NCBI GenBank assembly: GCA_029856615.1 | Contig: JAHKLF010000130.1 | Span: 1 to 5,028, forward strand | Length of the DNA: 5,028 nt | Direction: 5' to 3' | DNA from: Candidatus Njordarchaeota archaeon | GTDB lineage: Archaea; Asgardarchaeota; Njordarchaeia; Njordarchaeales; Njordarchaeaceae | Shown: positions 1 to 5,028 of the stretch, in pieces | How positions within the stretch are numbered: position 1 is the stretch's first letter | Layout: every line of letters starts with the position of its first letter | Program-made: the position numbers and the translations under genes | The notes under the pieces: model-generated | What the model saw: the letters and a program-made list of their open reading frames with translations, nothing else | What the model was told of the DNA's origin: nothing | Databases searched by the model: none

Positions 1-810
1 ACTATATCCTATTCTAAAAACAGCGGCTTCTTTAGAAGTTGTTCTTAGATAGCAGACCCATCTGTTTTCTTTATCAAATGCCTTTATTGGAGGCAACCTT
101 TCTTTAAACTGTATTTCCCTATACGCTGCATCCTCTACTATAAGTATCTTATTAGTCTCTGCGATTTCATATAATTTCTTTCTTCTAGAGATAGGTAACG
201 TCGTTCCCGTTGGATTGTCAGAATCAGGGATTACGTATATGAAGTCCGGAATCCTCCTAAATTTCTCTTTCGCTTTCTCTATAGCCTCCTCGACATACTC
301 TGGAATTATTCCCTTCTCGTCACTTGGCACGAGAATAATGTTCGCACCAAATCTCATCATAGGGCCAAGAAAACCGAGATAAGTTGGTTCAGGAGCAATA
401 ATAACGTCTCCGGGATCGATGAATATATCCCCGAGTATAAACAATGTTTGCTGCGATCCAGTAGTAATGATAACTTTTTCTTTCATTTCTTCTTCATCCG
501 CTGGAAGAGGAATTCCATCTTTCTCTTTTAATCGTTTAGCTAATATTTTTCTCAGCGGGTCATATCCAGCGGTTTTTTCATAGTTATAAATACTGAGAAC
601 TCTGAATGTATTACCTTGTTTAAGTTCTTCCAGTTGCTCTACTGCCACTTCTTGAAGAATCCTCGCAAATGTCTCAAGAGGCATAATTCCTGGCTTACCA
701 CCTGAAAAGTAGTATTTTACGGTAAATCTTAGTAAACGCCTTATCTCTGATTCTGGAATGATCTCGGTCCAGGCAGAAAGACGATAACTCGCCTCCGGGT
801 CACGAGTCAT
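1..810 (-). CDS. PLP-dependent class I/II aminotransferase (LysN/KAT II-like), 3' end cut by window edge
   Basis: Fold-type I aminotransferase that moves an amino group between an amino acid and a 2-oxo acid in the cytoplasm. The 270 visible residues begin MTRDPEASYR. Visible motifs, in order, are: SEIRRLLR (21-28) followed by FSGGKPG (35-41), the N-terminal substrate loop of this subgroup; GYDPLR (82-87); TTGSQQTL (116-123), which holds the PLP phosphate; EPTYLG (141-146), with Tyr144 likely stacking on the ring; SDNPTG (197-202), with the conserved Asn199; VEDAAY (225-230), where Asp227 contacts the pyridine nitrogen and Tyr230 the O3'; TTSK (257-260), where Lys260 is the Schiff-base lysine; and FRIGY. 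About 130 C-terminal residues are missing if the protein has the family's usual length near 400. There is no MocR-type DNA-binding domain, so this is an enzyme and not a regulator. The substrate cannot be fixed; aromatic, 2-aminoadipate or branched-chain amino acids are typical for archaeal members. The ATG at 810 is preferred over in-frame GTGs at 819 and 822 because GGTG sits 6 bases before it. Confidence 0.93.
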   Translation of the reverse strand, partial: MTRDPEASYRLSAWTEIIPESEIRRLLRFTVKYYFSGGKPGIMPLETFARILQEVAVEQLEELKQGNTFRVLSIYNYEKTAGYDPLRKILAKRLKEKDGIPLPADEEEMKEKVIITTGSQQTLFILGDIFIDPGDVIIAPEPTYLGFLGPMMRFGANIILVPSDEKGIIPEYVEEAIEKAKEKFRRIPDFIYVIPDSDNPTGTTLPISRRKKLYEIAETNKILIVEDAAYREIQFKERLPPIKAFDKENRWVCYLRTTSKEAAVFRIGYS

Positions 811-816
811 AAGGAG

Positions 817-820
817 CACC
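817..820 (-). promoter_or_regulatory. Ribosome-binding motif GGTG for the aminotransferase
   Basis: Reading the minus strand, GGTG lies 6 bases before the ATG at 810. It can pair with the CACC core of the archaeal 16S 3' end. The HD-domain gene has the same motif before its start, which supports this being the signal used here. The same bases include the alternative GTG codons, so the motif decides in favour of the ATG. Confidence 0.5.
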
Positions 821-869
821 ACATTACTAATAATCAAATAAATCTCCAGAAACTTTTAGAAAAAAGTAG

Positions 870-886
870 TAGTATATATTATAAAT
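870..886 (-). promoter_or_regulatory. TATA box region of the aminotransferase gene
   Basis: On the minus strand this reads ATTTATAATATATACT, a strong archaeal TATA-like element. The best core, TTTATAAT, is at 885-878. Transcription would begin about 26 bases downstream, near 855, giving a leader of roughly 45 bases that carries the GGTG motif. A slightly shifted core would put the start near 848. The start site is inferred from spacing only. Confidence 0.5.
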
Positions 887-931
887 ACACATATTATAGA
901 ATTGAGTGCATATGTGCGTATTGTTAGAGAG

Positions 932-936
932 AAAAA
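932..936 (-). terminator. Oligo-U tract after the C/D sRNA
   Basis: On the minus strand a run of five T, followed by more pyrimidines (TTTTTCTCTCT), begins six bases after box D of the sRNA. Short oligo-T runs are the usual intrinsic termination signal in archaea, so this could end the sRNA transcript. No hairpin is needed. The placement is suggestive only. Confidence 0.35.
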
Positions 937-1020
937 GAGCTATCAGACGATGCCCGCGCGCTCATCTAGTCGCTTCGTAGTCCTTTCATCATTCAGATTA
1001 TTATAGCTTATTAAAGCTCT
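936..1020. repeat. Short inverted repeat bracketing the C/D sRNA
   Basis: AGAGCT at 936-941 and AGCTCT at 1015-1020 are exact reverse complements that enclose the guide RNA. They could close a precursor stem. A six-base match is short, and AGCT-containing words recur nearby (AGCTTATTAAAGCT at 1005-1018 is itself a small hairpin), so chance is quite possible. Confidence 0.25.
941..994 (-). ncRNA. C/D box guide sRNA (predicted 2'-O-methylation guide for 16S rRNA)
   Basis: Read on the minus strand, a perfect box C (ATGATGA, 992-986) is followed by a guide segment containing GGACTAC (984-978). Next come a poor D'-like GCGA (973-970), a C'-like TAGATGA (968-962, 5 of 7 consensus bases), a second guide ending GCGGGCATCGT (957-947), and a perfect box D (CTGA, 946-943). 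The order, the length of about 50 bases and the 12-base gap from C to D' fit archaeal C/D sRNAs, which with L7Ae, Nop5 and fibrillarin direct ribose methylation. GCATCGT pairs with the conserved 16S segment ACGAUGC (E. coli 816-822). GGACTAC pairs with GUAGUCC (800-806). Counting five bases upstream of box D predicts methylation at about U820. The D' target is uncertain because D' is degenerate. The segment is clearly GC-richer than its flanks, as expected for a structured RNA gene in an AT-rich thermophile. The 16S matches are from memory of the conserved sequence. Confidence 0.75.
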
Positions 1021-1036
1021 GATATCTTTATTCAGT

Positions 1037-1041
1037 AAAAA
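1037..1041 (-). terminator. Oligo-U tract downstream of the isomerase-like gene
   Basis: About 20 bases after the TAA stop of the 1061-2326 gene, the minus strand carries a run of five T within AATTATTTTTACTG. This is a reasonable archaeal termination signal. If termination is leaky, the transcript would run on into the C/D sRNA, which lies on the same strand. Confidence 0.3.
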
Positions 1042-1060
1042 TAATTATGCAGCTTTATTC

Positions 1061-2326
1061 TTATATTTTTATAGGTTTGATTCCAATTAATGTTGCCAAC
1101 TTCACCAATAGCTCTCTGTAATCTCCCTCTACCATAACTAGATGACTTCCTATAGGCTCGATTATAAGTTTTTTCACATTACCATCTAATTTTATCCGTA
1201 TCTGCGTTCTGCAAAATTCGTTCGACCATGGTTCTCCTCTAACGATCTTACCCCCTCCAACTAGTAATGTATTAAAGTCATTTGAAAATCTCGCAATAGT
1301 TACATTAGTATTCTCTCTTAAATGACCCTCAATGCTTACACTCAATTCTGTCTCAAAATGCTTCTTCAGTATTATTTTCCTAGTTATTTTAGTAGCTATT
1401 GTGCAGTGAGCTAAAACGATCTCATTATCCTCTGTTGTTAAATCATTTAGATTGCCCATGAATGGTATTTTACCAGTTGCGCTTTTTAGGAAAATCATAG
1501 TAACGAGCGCCCCTAAGTCTGCTTCACAAGCTGTGGGTGTTCCTTGGTGTAGTAGGAAGGTAACCGATAGACACGGTGTAATCGAAGTCCTCAATATTAT
1601 TGGAAAACATCTAATTCCAAGTGCCTTGCAGTTGTATTTTGTCATAAAATCATACACTGCGGAATAAATCTTCGTGGCTTCCTTTATATCGCGATCAGCC
1701 ACATTTATCTTCTCTTCGTTAACAAAATATTCGAAAATCTCGTCATTAGTACTTACGCTCTTAACACTAACTAAAAATGACTCCAAGTCTATCGTCATTA
1801 CATCCAAGCCGAATATCTCCCTTAATTTTTCTATATCATATCCCTCCCCTTTAAGCCACTCTTCATCTATGCCAAATAAGATTATTTTTTCACCTCGCCA
1901 TCGATTAAGTTCTCTTAAAGCCTTTACTAGCATAGAGAGCTCTTTTATGCTCTCTTCATTCCTTAATACATCATGATATATTATTACTGGATAATTCCTC
2001 TGACGAAGAATCGTTGCTGCATGAAGTGCGGAAGCAAGTGAATTTTGAAGTTTATGCGACAGTATTATTAGTGGCCTTTTGAATTTAGCTAGTTCAATTA
2101 TTAATGATTTAACACCCCCGGTGCACACCAATGCGAGAAGGACCGCTGCTTTTGAAAGCTCTTCACGGAATTTATGAATATCGTTGGAGGACGTTAAAAT
2201 AGGCAATCTGAGATCATAAACTTCTTTAAGTTTTATCGAGAATTCCGAGTATACTTTCTCGGCACCTCTTCCTTGGATTGTTGAAGATAGGGGTACCAGA
2301 ATTATTTTCCTCAAATTTCTCACCAT
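1061..2326 (-). CDS. L-fucose/L-arabinose isomerase-like protein (COG2407-type)
   Basis: A 421-residue cytoplasmic protein with the layout of the fucose/arabinose isomerase superfamily, whose known members interconvert aldoses and ketoses using a divalent metal. The N-terminal half holds two Rossmann-like segments: CTGGVKSLI (68-76) followed by HKLQNSLASALHA (91-103), then ILFGIDEEWL (149-158), which corresponds to the family's nucleotide-like 'G..S.WLI' strand. The catalytic half has CEADLGALVTM (267-277), TGKIPFMGN (284-292), LAHCTI (305-310) and a C-terminal GSHLVMVEGDY (393-403). By comparison with E. coli FucI (ligands Glu337, Asp361, His528), Glu268 and His395 are likely metal ligands, while the position expected to hold the aspartate seems to be Asn292. 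The sugar substrate cannot be named. The ATG start is chosen because a TATA box lies 26-27 bases upstream, implying a leaderless mRNA, and no ribosome-binding motif precedes it. A TTG at codon 5 is the main alternative. Confidence 0.8.
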   Translation of the reverse strand: MVRNLRKIILVPLSSTIQGRGAEKVYSEFSIKLKEVYDLRLPILTSSNDIHKFREELSKAAVLLALVCTGGVKSLIIELAKFKRPLIILSHKLQNSLASALHAATILRQRNYPVIIYHDVLRNEESIKELSMLVKALRELNRWRGEKIILFGIDEEWLKGEGYDIEKLREIFGLDVMTIDLESFLVSVKSVSTNDEIFEYFVNEEKINVADRDIKEATKIYSAVYDFMTKYNCKALGIRCFPIILRTSITPCLSVTFLLHQGTPTACEADLGALVTMIFLKSATGKIPFMGNLNDLTTEDNEIVLAHCTIATKITRKIILKKHFETELSVSIEGHLRENTNVTIARFSNDFNTLLVGGGKIVRGEPWSNEFCRTQIRIKLDGNVKKLIIEPIGSHLVMVEGDYRELLVKLATLIGIKPIKI

Positions 2327-2348
2327 TAAGAATCCATATAAAATTGCC

Positions 2349-2356
2349 TATAATAT
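2349..2356 (-). promoter_or_regulatory. TATA box for leaderless transcription of the isomerase-like gene
   Basis: ATATTATA on the minus strand is centred 26-27 bases before the A of the ATG at 2326. That is the archaeal TATA-to-start distance, so transcription would begin at or next to the start codon. A second TATA-like word, ATTTTATATG (2344-2335), would instead put the transcription start near the TTG at codon 5 (2314). Confidence 0.45.
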
Positions 2357-2439
2357 GTGTGTACGTTTTGCTGAGAGGAAAAATATTATTTTACTTTTAT
2401 TCTTCATTATCCGTATTAATCGAATTTCTTCAAATAACA

Positions 2440-2449
2440 TTTATAAAAA
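2440..2449 (+). promoter_or_regulatory. TATA box for the 167-residue protein gene
   Basis: TTTATAAAAA is the best TATA-like element upstream of the plus-strand gene. It predicts a transcript start near 2470 and a leader of about 68 bases before the ATG at 2538. TAGTATATTT at 2471-2480 is a weaker alternative that would give a leader of about 36 bases. The region 2327-2537 holds back-to-back promoters for two divergent genes and no other clear feature. Confidence 0.4.
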
Positions 2450-2537
2450 GCATATTATTAATTCTCTTTTTAGTATATTTCGGATGGATGAGAATAGTCC
2501 ATTCAGAAGTTTCCACGCTTGATGAGATGAGCTAAAA

Positions 2538-3041
2538 ATGAGAAACGATCTCCTAGAGAGAATTTTAGTCGCTGTTTATACAGCTATGCAAAAGAGGAAT
2601 CATATTCCTCTGCGATATTTAGCATCACTTATCTATGTAGCTGAACGCATATTGGATGAAAAACGTACAACCGTGTATGATGTATTGTGTGATGGTGTTG
2701 AATCCGAGGCTATAAATATGGCAACAGAAATACTTGTGTCAAAAAAGTATATAGTGAAGAGAAAGACGGGAGTTAATTTATCTGATAAGGGAATTAAGTA
2801 TGTAACGGATATACTATCTCAGCCTGATAGGAGAGATATGAGACTTTTTTATAGAGTACTTATGGAGCTGGTTGCACTTGATATGGCAGATTTACTACGG
2901 TTAGCTGAAGCTTTTTTTGCGGTAGAAAACGGCATTCAGACAAACCTTTCAGATGATATTAAACAGATGAGGGAAAAGCTCTTAACTTCGCTAGGCATTC
3001 ATAAAGACACCAAGTATACCATGAAAAGAAGAATAAATTAA
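2538..3041 (+). CDS. Uncharacterised 167-residue protein, probable winged-helix-like fold (YwgA-like, tentative)
   Basis: Function not recognised with certainty. Residues 22-92 have the pattern of a small helical, winged-helix-like domain shared by YwgA and SocA/Panacea-type proteins. A helix containing LRYLASLIYVAERI (25-38) is followed by DGVESEAINMATEIL (52-66), which resembles the 'G..S.E....I..L' segment of that group. KKYIVKRKTGVNLSDKGIKYV (69-89) then looks like a strand-turn-strand wing ending in a 'LS.KG' helix cap. The C-terminal half (about 98-152) is predicted helical and acidic, without membrane segments, and the tail is basic (KRRIN). At 167 residues it is close to Bacillus YwgA. 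Its stop is only 4 bases from the stop of the convergent HD phosphohydrolase gene, and YwgA is likewise a neighbour of the HD protein YwfO, which supports the tentative match. ATG 2538 is the first possible start, since an in-frame TGA lies at 2523. No strong ribosome-binding motif precedes it. Fold and family are inferred from pattern only. Confidence 0.75.
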   Translation: MRNDLLERILVAVYTAMQKRNHIPLRYLASLIYVAERILDEKRTTVYDVLCDGVESEAINMATEILVSKKYIVKRKTGVNLSDKGIKYVTDILSQPDRRDMRLFYRVLMELVALDMADLLRLAEAFFAVENGIQTNLSDDIKQMREKLLTSLGIHKDTKYTMKRRIN

Positions 3042-3045
3042 TTCT

Positions 3046-4686
3046 TCACATCGTTACTCCGTACTCTTTAAAACCAAATTCAAACAATAATGCTTCCGTG
3101 AATCTTTTTAGTATCCTTCTTTCCTCGAACTCTTTATATATCTCGTCCCTCAATAACTCCTCATGAATCCTCCTTTCCACTTGTCTCGCTATATCGTGCT
3201 CTAAAAAGATTCTCAAGACAGTCATATTCAAAGCCATTCCAGCGGTGGCATCCTGAACTGTGTAATGTCTGAAGTCTATTGGTTTATCACCTCTCATGAA
3301 TATGACTATTAATGCACGTGCTGGTAGATACGGATTATCAGGGAAAAATTTTATTGGCGGGTAATCAATTATGAGATCCTCTTCGGATACTTCTAATTTG
3401 TCCGCAATGACTTCCCTCATTTCTCTCAAAACACTTTCTAAAGGTTCAGACTTTAATCTCGATTCCTCATCTCTTTCGACTTTAACTAATGGTATTCTTA
3501 TTTCATGATAGAAAATTTCTCGAATAGGTGGCTTTCTATAAAGTACCATTTTTGCATATTCTGCCGCTTTTTTTCCTTTCTCAAGTGCTTTATATAGAAC
3601 ATAGTAGTCATCTAGGAGGATATACTTACTTACGTCTCCCCCATCGACAATTGATAAAATAGCGTCAATGAAATCGATACATTCTTCACTATGCGTATAA
3701 CTAAGGAGTTTCTTAATTGCGTAATCCATTATCCTTGAGAATTTATGAAAATATACATTGTTGAATAACCAAAATCTGCTCATTAGAAACGCACGCAGTG
3801 TATTTAAGGCGTTATCAAATAAAGCAATATCTGGCGCTATATAATGGGCTGGCTTTAAACTTGTAGTAATTACAGAAAATTTCAATAACCGATCTACGTC
3901 AACCATACCGTATTCTCTAGCCCCAGTATAATATGAGTCCCTCAGAACAAAGTCTAGGATATCCGCTGGATATATAAATTCTCTTAAGACGTATCTTAGT
4001 GCTCTTATGAATAATTTTGTTTTTTCTCGTAAAGCGATCATTTCGCTTCGTGGTGCGAGAATATAATCTAGACTTTCAAGTAAAGAATCAACATGAATCG
4101 GTATCTCTTTATTTCTTTCCAGTCTAACACCAATTCTCTCTATTTTTTCTCTTAAATGATTTCGATAAATAAAATATCCCACATCCTCGTGAGAGTATAT
4201 CCTCTTATTCTTAAGATCACTTGATTTATCTATAATGATTTCATCAAAAGCATGAGAAAATGGGCCGTGTCCGATATCATGAAAGAGCCCAGCTATTCGT
4301 ATGCCTAAAATAGCAGAAAATATATCTGAGATATCATCTACACCTAACTCTGTAAGATTAGGAATCCTCAGCATTTTTCTTATCACAACATCTCTAAATC
4401 CATAAGTTCTCCTTATTAATGCTACAGCGAATTTTCCAGCTAGATGCATAACTCCTAAACTATGTTGAAATCTTGAGTGCTCAGCACCAGGGTACACTAG
4501 AAATGCTGTTTGTAATTGATGAAGCCTACGAAGCCTTTGTACGATTGGTAGATCAATTAAATCTCTCTCCAATAGGCTTAATGTAATATACCCGGAGATG
4601 GGGTCCCGAATCATCTTTGTTCTAAGGCTCACTAATACTCCATCATCTGGCAGTTCTAGTACTCTGATGATTCCCTTTATTGCCAT
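3046..4686 (-). CDS. HD-domain phosphohydrolase, SAMHD1/YwfO type (COG1078)
   Basis: A 546-residue cytoplasmic metal-dependent phosphohydrolase. Characterised relatives (human SAMHD1, bacterial dNTP triphosphohydrolases) cut dNTPs to deoxynucleoside and triphosphate. The N-terminal half carries the full signature: LPIVQRLRRLHQL (46-58), then VYPGAEHSRFQHSLGV (64-79) with metal ligand His75, then LFHDIGHGPFSH (134-145) with His136-Asp137 as the HD pair and His140 and His145 conserved. YSHEDVGYFI (164-173) matches SAMHD1 around His233. FVLRDSYYTGA (246-256) has Asp250 as the last ligand, equivalent to SAMHD1 Asp311. The second half (about 270-546) is mostly helical and recognisable only at family level, as in other COG1078 proteins. 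There is no SAM domain. Nothing in the active site is missing, so it should be catalytic, but the real substrate is unproven. ATG 4686 is supported by GGTG 8 bases upstream. It is convergent with the 2538-3041 gene. Confidence 0.93.
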   Translation of the reverse strand: MAIKGIIRVLELPDDGVLVSLRTKMIRDPISGYITLSLLERDLIDLPIVQRLRRLHQLQTAFLVYPGAEHSRFQHSLGVMHLAGKFAVALIRRTYGFRDVVIRKMLRIPNLTELGVDDISDIFSAILGIRIAGLFHDIGHGPFSHAFDEIIIDKSSDLKNKRIYSHEDVGYFIYRNHLREKIERIGVRLERNKEIPIHVDSLLESLDYILAPRSEMIALREKTKLFIRALRYVLREFIYPADILDFVLRDSYYTGAREYGMVDVDRLLKFSVITTSLKPAHYIAPDIALFDNALNTLRAFLMSRFWLFNNVYFHKFSRIMDYAIKKLLSYTHSEECIDFIDAILSIVDGGDVSKYILLDDYYVLYKALEKGKKAAEYAKMVLYRKPPIREIFYHEIRIPLVKVERDEESRLKSEPLESVLREMREVIADKLEVSEEDLIIDYPPIKFFPDNPYLPARALIVIFMRGDKPIDFRHYTVQDATAGMALNMTVLRIFLEHDIARQVERRIHEELLRDEIYKEFEERRILKRFTEALLFEFGFKEYGVTM

Positions 4687-4694
4687 TTTTTTGG

Positions 4695-4698
4695 CACC
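4695..4698 (-). promoter_or_regulatory. Ribosome-binding motif GGTG for the HD phosphohydrolase
   Basis: On the minus strand, GGTG precedes the ATG at 4686 by 8 bases (GGTGCCAAAAAATG). It matches the motif used by the aminotransferase gene and supports this start. Confidence 0.5.
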
Positions 4699-4741
4699 AA
4701 GTATTTCTAAAGAACCACTAACGTATTATTGTAATACCCAT

Positions 4742-4750
4742 CTTTTAAAG
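4742..4750 (-). promoter_or_regulatory. TATA-like box of the HD phosphohydrolase gene
   Basis: CTTTAAAAG on the minus strand is the best TATA-like element upstream of the HD gene. It would start transcription near 4720 with a leader of about 34 bases that carries the GGTG motif. The rest of 4687-4914 shows no further gene or structured RNA that I can support. Confidence 0.4.
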
Positions 4751-4914
4751 ATAGCTCAATAATTTCTTAAATCGTAATGAAAATAAGCGATTCCTCAGCT
4801 AGAAATATCAATCATAACCTTTCTACTCTTGTGCGAAATACCAAATTATTCATACTTATGCCATATCACTGCCAATAAAGAACCTCTCAACTAATACATC
4901 TATTTGTAGTTCAC

Positions 4915-5028
4915 TTAGCTTAATCTTCTTCCATATTCTTCCACGTGAACCACTCGTTCTAGAGGATATCTTGGCGGTGGCCTTGGCTTCTCTGCAGGTT
5001 TGCCTAATGGTATGATGGCTACGGGTCT
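4915..5028 (-). CDS. Nitroreductase-family flavoprotein, C-terminal end only
   Basis: The last 37 codons of a gene that enters from the right edge and stops at TAA (4917-4915). The visible residues contain VAIIPLGKPAEKP, then PRPPPRYPLERVVHVEEYG. This is the familiar C-terminus of small FMN-dependent nitroreductase-family proteins: an 'IPLG.PAE.P.P..R.PLE..VH.E..G' pattern, in which the strand ending in G.P lies near the FMN. Such proteins are usually about 170-220 residues and use NAD(P)H to reduce diverse acceptors; archaeal members are mostly uncharacterised. About four fifths of the protein lies outside the window, so neither start nor substrate can be judged. It is on the same strand as the HD gene but 228 bases away, with a separate promoter between them, so co-transcription is not implied. 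Confidence 0.85.
   Translation of the reverse strand, partial: RPVAIIPLGKPAEKPRPPPRYPLERVVHVEEYGRRLS

Noticed and set aside
811..822. GTG codons at 822 and 819 as earlier starts of the aminotransferase
   Set aside because: They overlap the GGTG ribosome-binding motif that is well spaced for the ATG at 810, and they would add only three or four residues with no family support.
1452..1976. Plus-strand open frames of 71 and 100 codons (1452-1667, 1674-1976)
   Set aside because: Both lie wholly antisense to the isomerase-like gene, whose motifs span this stretch. Their translations are Ser/Leu/Ile-rich without recognisable features, as expected for antisense shadows.
2278..2535. Plus-strand open frame of 85 codons with a hydrophobic middle, resembling a small membrane protein
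   Set aside because: It begins inside the divergent isomerase-like gene and runs through the AT-rich double promoter region. Its Phe/Leu/Ile content follows from T-rich DNA. No promoter or ribosome-binding motif precedes its start.
2481..2537. C/D-box-like words (GGATGA, TTGATGA) upstream of the 2538 gene
   Set aside because: No box D (CTGA) lies at a usable distance on the plus strand and no box C on the minus strand. The GC content is not raised over the surroundings as it is in the real candidate.
4795..4815. Minus-strand ATGATTG followed by CTGA, a possible half C/D RNA
   Set aside because: The box C match is only 5 of 7, the guide space is too short for a double guide, there are no C'/D' elements, and the sequence is AT-rich.
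1..5028. CRISPR arrays, tRNA or rRNA genes, transposase genes or long repeats
   Set aside because: No regularly spaced repeats, cloverleaf sequences, rRNA segments, transposase motifs or long terminal repeats were seen on either strand by eye.

Overview
This AT-rich window looks like chromosomal DNA from a thermophilic archaeon, most likely a member of the Thermoproteota (Crenarchaeota). Several things point that way. The promoters have TATA boxes of archaeal type. Two genes have short GGTG ribosome-binding motifs, and a third appears to start without a leader. AGA/AGG and ATA codons are common. There is also a convincing archaeal C/D box guide RNA. The lineage is inferred from these traits; no rRNA or marker gene is present.

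Layout from left to right. (1) Positions 1-810, minus strand: the first 270 residues of a PLP-dependent class I/II aminotransferase of the LysN/KAT II/MocR-like group, cut by the window edge just after its catalytic lysine. (2) Positions 811-1060: the aminotransferase promoter and, on the minus strand at about 941-994, a GC-rich island that reads as a C/D box sRNA. Its two guide segments match two neighbouring, highly conserved stretches of 16S rRNA (around E. coli positions 800-806 and 816-822). (3) Positions 1061-2326, minus strand: a 421-residue protein of the L-fucose/L-arabinose isomerase-like superfamily. (4) Positions 2327-2537: a divergent promoter region. (5) Positions 2538-3041, plus strand: a 167-residue protein with a probable winged-helix-like N-terminal half, tentatively resembling YwgA. 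(6) Positions 3046-4686, minus strand: a 546-residue HD-domain phosphohydrolase of the SAMHD1/YwfO (COG1078) type, with all the expected metal-binding residues. It ends 4 bases from the end of gene 5. (7) Positions 4687-4914: the HD gene promoter. (8) Positions 4915-5028, minus strand: the last 37 codons of a nitroreductase-family flavoprotein.

Apart from the convergent pair at 2538-4686, each gene seems to have its own promoter, so this is not one operon. The aminotransferase, sugar-isomerase-like protein and nitroreductase are ordinary metabolic genes with no obvious shared pathway. The two observations most worth following up are the unannotated-looking C/D sRNA and the HD phosphohydrolase beside a YwgA-like small protein. 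That pairing recalls the ywfO-ywgA neighbourhood of Bacillus and may mark a functional couple.
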